DNA of 64,000 bases from Thermococcus camini (lineage in GTDB: Archaea; Methanobacteriota_B; Thermococci; Thermococcales; Thermococcaceae): positions 1,958,530 through 2,022,529 of the forward strand of contig NZ_LR881183.1 in assembly GCF_904067545.1 (NCBI RefSeq). The letters are read 5' to 3'. Both the position numbers and the translations under genes were made by a program. The notes below the pieces were generated by a model. The model was not told where the DNA came from and did no database searches. It saw nothing but the letters and a program-made list of their open reading frames with translations. Shown piece by piece: positions 56,332 to 64,000 of this stretch (its first letter is position 1; each line of letters begins with the position of its first letter).

Positions 56332-57183
56332 ATGTCCATCAGGGTAAAATTCGCGGCACTCTACGCCCTGCTCTTCACATTGATGACCCTTATGATGGGC
56401 TACAGCGTTAAAAACTCCGAACTTCAGAGGAGCGAGGCTTCATCCTTCGGCGTTCTGCTGCTTGCTATCGTTGCCGTTTCCCTGCTGGTCATCTTTCTCG
56501 TTCTCCTGAGCTGGAGGGACCTTTCGCCAGGCAAGAAAAAGTATCCCGTTAACGTCAGGTCCTACCTTATGGCCTGGGCGTTCGCGATAGCAGGCACGGC
56601 GGGGATAATCTACTACCTGGAAAGAACCCGCGTGGCTAGTGTGCCTTCCAACCTCACGTTCAACCGCTCCTTCAACAATACGACCGCCGGTGTTGCCACT
56701 CCCCCCGCCCCGGTTTACCACAACGACACAGTTTCAGCCGCCCCTTCCTCGGGGGTTCCCTCGAGCTACGTTCTCTACGGCGCGGCGCTTCTGTTCCTCG
56801 CGGGTCTGTCCTACTTTGCCGTGATCTACTACCGCGAGGCCCTCCGGAGGAGGAAGCTCAAGGAGATGAGGCTTAAGGCGGAGCTTTTTGACAGGAAGGT
56901 GGAGGAGCTGGGCCTGGATATGTTCAGCGACCCCAGGGAGGCGGTTGTCGGGATATACAAGAACGCCGTCCTCTGGCTCGAAATACTCGGCGTTCCCTAT
57001 CAGGAGAGCTGGACCCACTGGGAGCACGCTGAGAGGGTTCAAATTTTCAGGGAGCCCTTCAGGGGCATAACGGAGCTCTTTGAGAAGGCAAAGTACGCCC
57101 CGGAGAAGGTCACGTGGGAGGATGCGGAGAAGGTGCTTGAACTCTACAGGAAGATGAGGGGTGCTGTGGATGAAGTTTCATAA
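56332..57183 (+). CDS. DUF4129-like membrane protein
   Basis: 283 residues. Helices near 10-27, 38-58, 78-95 and 148-168 flank an extracellular N-x-T/S-rich stretch (about 100-145). The C-terminal cytoplasmic part (DPREAVVGIYKNAVLWLEILGVPYQESWTHWEHAERV) resembles DUF4129. Start ATG 56332 with a leaderless TATA (TTTTAAACC near 56297). First gene of a MoxR/DUF58 operon; such operons are thought to assemble or activate secreted or membrane proteins, unproven. Confidence 0.75.
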   Translation: MSIRVKFAALYALLFTLMTLMMGYSVKNSELQRSEASSFGVLLLAIVAVSLLVIFLVLLSWRDLSPGKKKYPVNVRSYLMAWAFAIAGTAGIIYYLERTRVASVPSNLTFNRSFNNTTAGVATPPAPVYHNDTVSAAPSSGVPSSYVLYGAALLFLAGLSYFAVIYYREALRRRKLKEMRLKAELFDRKVEELGLDMFSDPREAVVGIYKNAVLWLEILGVPYQESWTHWEHAERVQIFREPFRGITELFEKAKYAPEKVTWEDAEKVLELYRKMRGAVDEVS

Positions 57184-57622
57184 GGTCCTCCTCGTCATCG
57201 GCTCCGTCCTGGTGCTCGTGGCCACACTGGCCGGCTCCTACCTGGTCAGGTGGCTGGCCGTTCTCTTCCTGGGGGCGGTGATGGCGTTCTTTCTGTTCGG
57301 CGTCGAGATGAACGTGGCGAGGCGGAAGCGGGACCGCAAACAGAGGGTTGAGAGGAAGACCGACGTGGACAGAACCGTTTCCCTCCTCCGGAAGGCCAGA
57401 ACCGGCAGGGTCGCCCGCTCGCTGGTGGAGGAGAGGATAGTGGAAATCTACGCCACACTGTCCGATGACTACAACTCAACCTATCACTCACTCATCACGA
57501 ACCCGAACGACGCTATAAGAACCCTCCGCGCGGAGGGGGATTTTCTCGACAACCTTGAGAAGGCCCTTAAGATTGTGGAGGCTGATTTAGATGAAGGTGG
57601 AGGAGATACACGAGAAGGGTAA
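57170..57622 (+). CDS. small membrane protein of the MoxR operon
   Basis: 150 residues. Two N-terminal helices (about 6-22 and 27-45), then a basic segment and a helical C-terminus ([38 protein letters not shown]). Its start overlaps the previous gene by 14 bases and its 3' end overlaps MoxR by 32 bases, so translation is coupled. No family assigned. Confidence 0.75.
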   Translation: MKFHKVLLVIGSVLVLVATLAGSYLVRWLAVLFLGAVMAFFLFGVEMNVARRKRDRKQRVERKTDVDRTVSLLRKARTGRVARSLVEERIVEIYATLSDDYNSTYHSLITNPNDAIRTLRAEGDFLDNLEKALKIVEADLDEGGGDTREG

Positions 57623-58544
57623 CGCCGTCCTTGGAGAGGTAAGGAAGGCGATAGTTGGAAAGGACGAGGTGCTGAGGCTTATCCTGACCACGATACTCGC
57701 CGACGGCCACATTCTGCTGGAGGACCTGCCGGGGCTTGCCAAGACCCTGATGGCCAAGAGCTTCGCAAAGGCATTGGGCGTCCAGTTCACCCGCGTCCAG
57801 TTCACGCCTGACCTTCTGCCGAGCGACATACTCGGCGTTTCGGTCTTCAACCAGAAGACGCTCGAGTTCGAGTTCAGGAAGGGGCCTGTCTTCACGAACG
57901 TCCTTCTGGCGGACGAGATAAACCGCGCCCCGCCGAAGACACAGAGCGCGCTACTTGAGGCCATGCAGGAAAGGCAGGTTACCGTTGAGGGGAACACCTA
58001 CTCACTGTCCAAGCCCTTCATCGTCATAGCGACTCAGAACCCGATAGAGCAGGAGGGAACCTACCCGCTCCCGGAGGCCCAGCTCGACAGGTTCCTCGTC
58101 AGGCTTCGCGTTGGTTACCCCTCCAAGGCGGAGGAGATAGAGATACTCCGCAGGAGAATGGCCAGGAAGAAGGAGGAACCGGACGTCCAGACGGTTCTAA
58201 GCGCGGAGGAAGTGGTTGAGATGCAGAGGGCTATCGAGGAGGTCTACGTCAGCGACGCCATACTGGAGTACATAACCGACATCGTCACCGCCACGAGAGA
58301 GGACAAGAGGGAGATAGAGATAGGTGCCTCCCCTAGGGGAAGCCTGGCCCTTCTTAAGCTCTCCAGGGCCTACGCCGCCCTCAACGGCAGGGACTACGTG
58401 ATTCCCGACGACGTGAAGGCCGTTGCAGTCCCGGCACTGAGCCACAGGCTCATCCTAAAGCGCGAGCTGTGGTACACCAAGGTGAGCCAGGAGAGCATAA
58501 TGGGAAAGCTCCTCGAACGCGTTCCGGTCCCTAAATTCGAGTGA
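57591..58544 (+). CDS. MoxR-family AAA+ ATPase
   Basis: 317 residues. Walker A is [20 protein letters not shown], Walker [23 protein letters not shown], sensor 1 [24 protein letters not shown] (also the MoxR signature), and the lid with [17 protein letters not shown]. MoxR ATPases act with DUF58/VWA-type partners in folding or metal insertion of client complexes. ATG 57591 is within the previous gene. Neighbours DUF58 and DUF4129-like confirm the operon type. Confidence 0.95.
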   Translation: MKVEEIHEKGNAVLGEVRKAIVGKDEVLRLILTTILADGHILLEDLPGLAKTLMAKSFAKALGVQFTRVQFTPDLLPSDILGVSVFNQKTLEFEFRKGPVFTNVLLADEINRAPPKTQSALLEAMQERQVTVEGNTYSLSKPFIVIATQNPIEQEGTYPLPEAQLDRFLVRLRVGYPSKAEEIEILRRRMARKKEEPDVQTVLSAEEVVEMQRAIEEVYVSDAILEYITDIVTATREDKREIEIGASPRGSLALLKLSRAYAALNGRDYVIPDDVKAVAVPALSHRLILKRELWYTKVSQESIMGKLLERVPVPKFE

Positions 58545-58553
58545 GGTGAAACG

Positions 58554-59864
58554 GTGCAGCCGGTTCCAAGAGCTCTAACACCAGTTGAACTTGCGAATGA
58601 GCCTGCTGAGGACGCTGGGCTAGATGGGAGAATGGTCCCAACGGAGAAGGCGGAAGAGCTTTTCCTCGCCCTCTGGCTCCTGGTTCTCATCGCCTTCCTC
58701 CTGCTCCGCTGGGAGCTGGTTTACCTCCTCCTTCCGGCCCTGTGGCTCGTCTTCGTCGCGGTGTTCTTCTTCAAGCCCAAGATGGTGGTGGAGCTGGAGC
58801 GGGTCGTCCCCCACAACCGCTTCCTGGAGGGCACTGAGATTGAGATAGTGCTCAAAATACGGGCCGGTGAGAGGATTCCAAGCCTAAAGGTGAGGGAGGA
58901 CCTCCCCGAGGGGCTTGAGCTGATAGACGGAAGAACCGAGTGGGTGCTGTCCCTGAGGAAAGGCGAGCTGAAGGAACTTCGCTACCGCGTCCGCGTTAAG
59001 CGGGGAATCCACGAGTTCAGCTGGGTCGAGCTGAGCTACCGCGACCCCTTCGGCTTCTTCCACTTCACGAAGAAGTTCGACCTCTACACCGAGCTCATAG
59101 GCGTTCCCATAATAGAGGACGTCCCCACGCCCTACTCCACGAGGGGAACCAAGATAACCGTCGGTTCCCTGCCCAGTCCAAGGGTCGGTGAGGGCGTGGA
59201 GTTCCACGCTATCAGGGAGTACCAGCCTGGGGACCCGCTCAAGATAATCAACTGGAAGGCCACCGCCAGAACCGGCAGGATAATGGCCAACGAGTACGAG
59301 AGCGAGCGCAAGGTGGACGTTATCTTCATCGTCGATGCCTCCTACACCGGGGAGCCGGTCTTCGACAACCTCATTCGAGCCGCCGCTTCGCTCATGCTCA
59401 ATGCCCTCAACAGCGGAACCAGCTTCGGTCTTCTCCTTGCAGAGGAGGTTCCCCTCTGGGTCCGCCCGGACTACGGCAAGAGGCACTTCTTCAAGTGCAT
59501 CGACTTCCTCAGCACGGCCAGGCCCGACAGGAACAACATGATAGCCTACCAGGTTGAGCACCTGATACGCTCCCACTTCCCGCCGAGGGCGCAGCTGGTC
59601 TACTTTTCCCCACTCCTTACTGAGGAGAGCAGGGAAGCGCTCAGGATAATGTCATCCTTCGGCTACAACGTCGTCGTTATAAGCCCCGATCCATACACCG
59701 CAGTTGAGCCAAAGAGTCGCGAGGAGGAGCTGGCGCTGAGGCTCCTAAGTCTCCGGAGAAGGGCGATTTTAATGAAGATGGCGGGCTACGGGAGGATAAT
59801 CGACTGGGACGTCAGGAAACCTCTCAAGGCCGCGATAGCGGAGGTGATTCAGGTATGGGGATAA
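58554..59864 (+). CDS. DUF58 protein (VWA-like), MoxR partner
   Basis: 436 residues. Two helices near 36-75 are followed by a beta domain (KVREDLPEGLELIDGRTEWV) and the DUF58 core GVEFHAIREYQPGDPLKIINWKATARTGRIMANEYE, then a von Willebrand A-like fold (VDVIFIVDASYTGEP, MIDAS-like D-x-S missing its last Ser). GTG 58554 follows GAGGTGAAAC. Acts with MoxR, membrane-bound. Overlaps the next gene by 10 bases. Confidence 0.93.
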   Translation: MQPVPRALTPVELANEPAEDAGLDGRMVPTEKAEELFLALWLLVLIAFLLLRWELVYLLLPALWLVFVAVFFFKPKMVVELERVVPHNRFLEGTEIEIVLKIRAGERIPSLKVREDLPEGLELIDGRTEWVLSLRKGELKELRYRVRVKRGIHEFSWVELSYRDPFGFFHFTKKFDLYTELIGVPIIEDVPTPYSTRGTKITVGSLPSPRVGEGVEFHAIREYQPGDPLKIINWKATARTGRIMANEYESERKVDVIFIVDASYTGEPVFDNLIRAAASLMLNALNSGTSFGLLLAEEVPLWVRPDYGKRHFFKCIDFLSTARPDRNNMIAYQVEHLIRSHFPPRAQLVYFSPLLTEESREALRIMSSFGYNVVVISPDPYTAVEPKSREEELALRLLSLRRRAILMKMAGYGRIIDWDVRKPLKAAIAEVIQVWG

Positions 59865-60277
59865 AAAGAAGGCTCTACTCCCTTGCACCGCTGGTTCCGC
59901 TCTTCCTCCTGCTGGCCCTGATCGACCGCCGCACTCTCCTCCTGCTTCCCCTGGCCATCATGGGCCTTCAGTGGTACTTTATTGGCTCCCTCTTCCTCGT
60001 CTCCGTGGGGGCCTTCCTAATCTACACTAGGACCGGCGGTTTCTACGGCCTGGCGGTTATGACCCTTGCCCTTCTGGTCATAGAGATGGCCCACCTCGAC
60101 AGGGAGCGGGCGCCGCTGGAGCACTACGCCGTCCTTCTGGCGGCGGTTGGCCTGGCCTTCCCCACGTACCTGCTGATGGTTTCCGCCTCCCCACTCCTGC
60201 CGAGGCTCGAGGTCACCGCTTTGGCCGCTTTCCTGCTGGTTGTGCTTTACGTCTTCGTCAGGCTCGCGACGGATTAG
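59855..60277 (+). CDS. membrane protein closing the MoxR operon
   Basis: 140 residues, four or five hydrophobic helices (about 12-24, 29-55, 62-78, 92-110, 118-135), no motif recognised. ATG 59855 overlaps DUF58. It ends convergent with PfkB, overlapping by 4 bases. Confidence 0.7.
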   Translation: MGIKRRLYSLAPLVPLFLLLALIDRRTLLLLPLAIMGLQWYFIGSLFLVSVGAFLIYTRTGGFYGLAVMTLALLVIEMAHLDRERAPLEHYAVLLAAVGLAFPTYLLMVSASPLLPRLEVTALAAFLLVVLYVFVRLATD

Positions 60278-61107
60278 ACGCTCCAACTTCCCTTTTTCTT
60301 CAGAACCTCCCTCGCCCGCTCCAGTCCGAGTTTTACGCAGGTCTCAAGGGGCTCTCCCCTGGCGTAGCCGGCCAGAAAGCCGCCGGCAAAGGCGTCTCCG
60401 GCGCCCGTGGGGTCCACGATTTCGTTTTCATTTATGGGGAGCGCCGGAAACTTCCTGAACTTCCCATCGTAGATGAGAACCCCCCTCTCGCCGCGGGTTA
60501 CAACCACGATTCCGGCGCCCCATTCGTGGAGAGTCGCCGCGGCCTCCTCGACACTCTCCGCGCGGGTCATGACGAGCGCTTCTCTCTCGTTTGGGAAGAC
60601 AACGTCCGTCCTCGAGACAATTTCCATCATGAGGTCGCTCTTTTCCCGGTACTCCTTCATGTAGGTGGGGTTGAAGTCGAGGCTTATCCTCTTCCCCTCG
60701 AGCCTCTTCAGGGCTTTAAGCTGCTCCGCCGGCGGAATGGGTGCGATGTGAAACAGCTCCGCTCCCATGTATCCTTCGGGAATCGGGGTCTCGCCCATCC
60801 TCCGGGCGACGCCCATCTCCACGGGGGCATCCACGCTCCCGTCCTCGTGGTAAATCATGTAGATGTGGATGGTCTTCCCCGGCAACACCTGGACACCTTG
60901 CACATCGAGGATGGAGGCCAGCTTTTTCATCCATTCTCCAGGAAAATCCTCCCCAACTCTGGTCACAAGGCCCACTTTTGCGCCGGCCAGGGCGGCGGAG
61001 GTGGCAACAGCAGCCGCCGCTCCGCCGGGCAGGAGTAGCTCATCCCTTCCGGGGAATATGATGTGGTCAATGGAAACGTGTCCCAGGACAACCAGGTCGA
61101 ACTTCAT
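60274..61107 (-). CDS. PfkB-family carbohydrate or nucleoside kinase
   Basis: 277 residues. The ribokinase-type fold has LVVLGHVSIDHI, GGAAAAVATSAALAGAKVGLVTRVGEDFPG, DFNPTYM and the C-terminal DPTGAGDAFAGGFLAG with the catalytic Asp. The substrate is not evident. Typical archaeal relatives phosphorylate sugars or nucleosides. ATG 61107 follows GGTGATGAAG; 61113 is an alternative. Confidence 0.92.
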   Translation of the reverse strand: MKFDLVVLGHVSIDHIIFPGRDELLLPGGAAAAVATSAALAGAKVGLVTRVGEDFPGEWMKKLASILDVQGVQVLPGKTIHIYMIYHEDGSVDAPVEMGVARRMGETPIPEGYMGAELFHIAPIPPAEQLKALKRLEGKRISLDFNPTYMKEYREKSDLMMEIVSRTDVVFPNEREALVMTRAESVEEAAATLHEWGAGIVVVTRGERGVLIYDGKFRKFPALPINENEIVDPTGAGDAFAGGFLAGYARGEPLETCVKLGLERAREVLKKKGSWSV

Positions 61108-61263
61108 CTTCATCACCGGGGGTTTGTTTTCACTGACTACGGCCATCCCTTTAAGCAGTTTCCGGTCTGAGTAATCGATTTCTACCCCCTCGTTTAGATG
61201 GACATCGAAAAGATTAAAAGAACTGCCCCCGAAAATTCTTCAAAGTGATACGGGGTGATTGCC

Positions 61264-62760
61264 ATGGAGAGCGTCTTCCAGAACGAGACGGTAAAGGAGA
61301 TTCTCGGCAAGTACCGCAGGATATGGGCGATAGGCCACGCCCAGAGCGTCCTCGGCTGGGACATGGAGGTGAACATGCCCGGTGAGGGAATTCTTGAGCG
61401 TTCGGTGGCCCAGGGCGAGCTTTCCGTTCTCAGCCAGGAGTTTCTGCTTAAACCCGACTTCGTCGAGCTCGTTGAGAGGGCGAAGGGAATCGAGAACCTC
61501 AACGAGTACGAGCGCGGCGTCGTTCGCGTCCTCGACCGCTCGATAAGAATAAGCCGCTCCTTCCCGCCGGAGTTCCTCAGGGAGATGAGCGAGGTGACCA
61601 GTCAGGCAACCAAGGCTTGGGAGGAGGCAAAAAAGGCCGACGACTACTCCAAGTTCGAGCCTTGGCTCGACAGGATTATAGACCTCGCCAAGCGCGCCGC
61701 TGAATATCTCGGCTATGAGAACGAGCCTTATGATGCACTGCTCGACCTCTTCGAGGAGGGAACCACCACCAAGGACGTCGAGCGCATGTTCGACAGGCTG
61801 GAGAAGGAGCTGAAACCGCTCGTTGAGAAGATAATGGAGGAGGGAAGGGTTCCCCAGAGCCACCCGCTCGAGAACGAGCGCTATGAGCAGGCCCAGATGG
61901 AGAAGGTAAACCGCTGGATCCTCGAGAAGTTCGGCTTCCCGCTCGGCGTTCGCTCAAGGCTTGATGTATCCGCTCACCCGTTCACAACGGAGTTTGGAAT
62001 AAGGGACGTCAGGATAACCACCCGCTACGAGGGCTACGACTTCAGGAGGACGATTCTGAGCACCGTCCATGAGTTCGGGCATGCACTCTACGAGCTCCAG
62101 CAGGACGAGAGGTTCATGTTCAGCCCGATAGTCGGTGGCGTCAGCCTTGGAATCCACGAGAGCCAGAGCCGCTTCTGGGAGAACATCATCGGCCGCTCAA
62201 GGGAGTTCGCGGGACTCATCTACCCGGTCCTGAGGGAGAACCTGCCCTTCATGGCAAACTACACTCAGGAGGACGTTTACCTGTACTTTAACACGGTTCG
62301 CCCGGACTTCATAAGGACCGAGGCGGACGTTGTCACCTACAACTTCCACATACTCCTCCGCTTCAAACTCGAGCGCATGATGCTCAACGAGGGCGTTAAA
62401 GCCAGAGACCTCCCCGAACTCTGGAACGACGAGATGGAGAACCTCCTCGGCATAAGACCAAAGACCTACCGTGAGGGAATCCTCCAGGACATCCACTGGG
62501 CCCACGGTACAGTCGGCTACTTCCCGACCTACAGCATCGGAACGCTTCTTTCAGCGCAGCTCTACTACCACATGAAGAGGGACCTCAACGTGGAAGAGCA
62601 CATCGCCAATGCGGAGTTCGAGCCGATAAAGGCCTGGCTCCGCGAGAGAATCCACAGGCACGGAAGCATCTACCCGCCGAAGGAGCTTCTCAGGAAGGCC
62701 ATCGGTGAGGAGCTGAACCCGGACTACTTCGTAAGGTGGGTGAAGGAGAGGTATCTGTGA
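61264..62760 (+). CDS. metallocarboxypeptidase, M32 family
   Basis: 498 residues, the family's usual length. The zinc-binding HEFGH is at residues 269-273, preceded by HPFT near 238, with the downstream Glu in GIHESQSRFWEN (near 298). IRTEADVVTYNFHILLRF and YPPKELLRKAIGEELNPDYF are also typical of thermostable carboxypeptidase Taq/Pfu. It removes C-terminal residues from peptides in the cytoplasm, in line with peptide fermentation. ATG 61264 follows GGGGTGATTGCC. Confidence 0.96.
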   Translation: MESVFQNETVKEILGKYRRIWAIGHAQSVLGWDMEVNMPGEGILERSVAQGELSVLSQEFLLKPDFVELVERAKGIENLNEYERGVVRVLDRSIRISRSFPPEFLREMSEVTSQATKAWEEAKKADDYSKFEPWLDRIIDLAKRAAEYLGYENEPYDALLDLFEEGTTTKDVERMFDRLEKELKPLVEKIMEEGRVPQSHPLENERYEQAQMEKVNRWILEKFGFPLGVRSRLDVSAHPFTTEFGIRDVRITTRYEGYDFRRTILSTVHEFGHALYELQQDERFMFSPIVGGVSLGIHESQSRFWENIIGRSREFAGLIYPVLRENLPFMANYTQEDVYLYFNTVRPDFIRTEADVVTYNFHILLRFKLERMMLNEGVKARDLPELWNDEMENLLGIRPKTYREGILQDIHWAHGTVGYFPTYSIGTLLSAQLYYHMKRDLNVEEHIANAEFEPIKAWLRERIHRHGSIYPPKELLRKAIGEELNPDYFVRWVKERYL

Positions 62761-62848
62761 GGCTTTTTCTTTTCCTTTACTCAGTCTTGGACCTTTGGCA
62801 GAGATAACGCTTAAATATGATGCATGCACACAGTGTATTGGTGATTGT

Positions 62849-63085
62849 ATGGTCAAAACGATAACGATTTCAGACGACGTTTACAACGAACTCGTTCGAA
62901 TTAAGGGTAAGAAATCCTTCAGCGAGCTGTTTCGGGAGCTTCTAAGGGAGAGGAAAGGGAACGTTGATGCCCTACGCAACATACGTGGAATATTGAGTGA
63001 AGAGGAGTATCGGGAAACGAAGAGAAGGCTCAGGGAGATTGAGGAGGAGTTTGAAAAATGGGAGCAGTCCTTGACACAAATGTGA
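62849..63085 (+). CDS. vapB: VapB-like antitoxin (DUF217/UPF0330)
   Basis: 78 residues. MVKTITISDDVYNELVRIKGKKSFSELFRELL is a ribbon-helix-helix-like N-terminus, followed by a charged helical tail (SEEEYRETKRRLREIEEEFEKWEQSL) that would neutralise the toxin. ATG 62849 follows TTGGTGATTGT. Its 3' end overlaps vapC by 28 bases. The RHH part would also bind the operon promoter; TTAAATATGATGC (62811) is the TATA candidate. Confidence 0.9.
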   Translation: MVKTITISDDVYNELVRIKGKKSFSELFRELLRERKGNVDALRNIRGILSEEEYRETKRRLREIEEEFEKWEQSLTQM

Positions 63086-63426
63086 TAATCGAAATCGCCA
63101 GAGACAACGAGGAAGTCTTTGAAAAAGTCACGGCTTTGGACAACACATTTTACATAACCTCGATAACTAAGTTCGAAATTCTGGCTGGAATGCCGAGAAA
63201 GGACGAGCTGATATGGCTTGAAACCCTCATTGAGCTTCCGTTCGATGGGAAATGTGCAGAGATGGCGGCATATCTTCACAAGAAACTGAAAGAAAAAGGG
63301 AGTCCAATGTCCATGAGGGACCTATTCATAGCCTCAATTGCGATTGTCAACGGTCTGCCAATAATAACCTTGGACAGCGACTTCGAGGTTTTGAAGGAAT
63401 TAGGCTTTGAAGTTTACATCATTTAG
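63058..63426 (+). CDS. vapC: VapC-like PIN-domain ribonuclease toxin
   Basis: 122 residues. PIN active-site acids are visible: D6 in LDTNVI, E40 in TKFEILAG, D88 in MRDLF and D106/D108 in TLDSDFEVL. VapC toxins cut specific RNAs (tRNA or rRNA loops). Paired with vapB by overlap; complete, so probably a working toxin-antitoxin module. Its 3' end overlaps the convergent ASCH gene by 8 bases. Confidence 0.93.
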   Translation: MGAVLDTNVIIEIARDNEEVFEKVTALDNTFYITSITKFEILAGMPRKDELIWLETLIELPFDGKCAEMAAYLHKKLKEKGSPMSMRDLFIASIAIVNGLPIITLDSDFEVLKELGFEVYII

Positions 63427-63766
63427 ACTCCCCAACCCACGCCACCGGCTCGACCTCTATCGCCGCCACACCATACTTCTTCTCCTTCTCATCGGAGTAG
63501 AAGCGGCGGTACACCTTAACACCCTCCTCGACGCTCCCCACTCCCGGGAGGACGTTCTCAATGCCCTCTTTCTCCAGCATCTCCCTGAATGAGGAGTAAA
63601 CTCTCACGTCCTTCACGACGCACACCAGCTTGTTCTCGAAGACTATCTCGTCTCCCGGCCTGATGGCCTGCCTCTTCTCGTCGTAAAGCCTGCCTTCAAT
63701 CCTCTTCCTTCCCTCGGCTATCGCCTTGAGGTACTCCTCCTGGAGGCCCATCTTCCACCTCGCCAA
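63419..63766 (-). CDS. ASCH-domain protein
   Basis: 115 residues, ASCH fold, close in pattern to PH0355 of Pyrococcus: WKMGLQEEYLKAIAEGRKRIEGRLYDEKRQAIRPGDEIVFEN, then YSSFREMLEKEGIENVLPG and VYRRFYSDEKEKKYGVAAIEVEP. ASCH domains bind RNA or nucleic acid; function not known. The TTG at 63766 is the likely start (GAGGTGATGGC precedes; homologues begin just before KWEMGLQ); ATG 63751 would cut into the conserved part. Confidence 0.85.
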   Translation of the reverse strand: MARWKMGLQEEYLKAIAEGRKRIEGRLYDEKRQAIRPGDEIVFENKLVCVVKDVRVYSSFREMLEKEGIENVLPGVGSVEEGVKVYRRFYSDEKEKKYGVAAIEVEPVAWVGESK

Positions 63767-63778
63767 GCCATCACCTCC

Positions 63779-64000
63779 TCAGACGAGGTAGCGAACGATA
63801 CTTGGGCTTATCCTTATTAGCTTTGCGAGGAGTTTCGGCCTCCTGAGTATTGCCTTCGCGGTCTTCACGTGATCATCGAAGTCTGCCTGCTCTTCTATGA
63901 CCTCCTTCGCCTCCGCGCTTCCGAGAACCTCAAAGACGCGCTCGATGTTCTCCTGGCTCATTCCCCTGAATATCTTCCTGAAGCGCAGTCCGAAGCTTAT
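63779..64000 (-). CDS. probable geranylgeranyl reductase-family flavoprotein, C-terminal end
   Basis: The frame is open to the right edge of the window (13 codons beyond the internal Met at 63961). The last 73 residues read SFGLRFRKIFRGMSQENIERVFEVLG...DHVKTAKAILRRPKLLAKLI, the typical helical C-terminus of the archaeal geranylgeranyl reductase (FAD) family that saturates isoprenoid lipid chains. The flavin-binding part is outside the window, so this is an inference from the tail. Starting it at the internal Met would give a 60-residue fragment and is less likely. Confidence 0.6.
   Translation of the reverse strand: MSFGLRFRKIFRGMSQENIERVFEVLGSAEAKEVIEEQADFDDHVKTAKAILRRPKLLAKLIRISPSIVRYLV

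Overview
The window is chromosomal DNA from a hyperthermophilic archaeon of the order Thermococcales, almost certainly a Thermococcus. The evidence is: the gene block Orc1/Cdc6, PolD small subunit, PolD large subunit on one side of a replication origin and RadA and NucS on the other; ADP-forming acyl-CoA synthetase alpha subunits; a secreted thermostable-type GH13 alpha-amylase; an MTA/SAH deaminase beside an MTA phosphorylase; a KlbA secretion ATPase with a large intein; and archaeal signals throughout (TATA boxes near -26, GGTG-type ribosome binding sites, oligo-T stops, no sigma-type promoters). The species cannot be named from sequence reading alone.

Layout. 1-4.0 kb (leftward): a secreted protein and an orphan acyl-CoA synthetase alpha subunit, then Kae1 and a partial DUF835 protein. 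4.1-6.1 kb: coaD, tpiA, and a leftward SDR oxidoreductase. 6.3-7.0 kb: tRNA-Gln followed by a palindromic AT-rich insertion-like stretch. 7.0-15.0 kb (leftward): zinc-ribbon protein and the replication operon cdc6-polB-polC. 15.0-16.7 kb: oriC, with inverted full-length ORB elements flanking an AT-rich unwinding region. 16.7-21.2 kb (rightward): a K+ channel, intein-bearing radA, and nucS. 21.2-32.4 kb: metabolic and membrane genes (PAC2 protein, MTA phosphorylase and deaminase, nuclease, macrodomain protein, Nnr, amylase). 32.5-36.9 kb: two winged-helix regulators with a DUF211 protein, acyl-CoA synthetase alpha, TrpRS. 38.0-38.3 kb: a highly structured, probably non-coding locus. 38.3-46.9 kb: FAH-family enzyme, lipoprotein, OPT transporter, Trm14, an ABC permease pair, a circularly permuted GTPase. 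47.0-54.9 kb: a type II/IV-pilus-like secretion operon whose KlbA ATPase carries an Ala1 (class 2) intein. 54.8-60.3 kb: FKBP, small proteins and a MoxR/DUF58/DUF4129-like operon. 60.3-64 kb: PfkB kinase, M32 carboxypeptidase, VapBC, ASCH protein and the C-terminal end of a probable geranylgeranyl reductase.

Most striking are: (i) the over-representation of the origin-recognition core TTCCA(C/G)TGGAA far beyond chance, including copies inside the PolD small-subunit linker, radA intein, and promoter regions of trpS and the MTA phosphorylase; (ii) a probable structured RNA at 38.0-38.28 kb whose 3' end looks like the right end of a TnpB (IS605-type) element with no TnpB; (iii) a ~270-bp concentric imperfect palindrome just 3' of tRNA-Gln. 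No rRNA, CRISPR array or intact insertion sequence was seen. Function assignments rest on motifs and recalled family resemblance; no database search was run.
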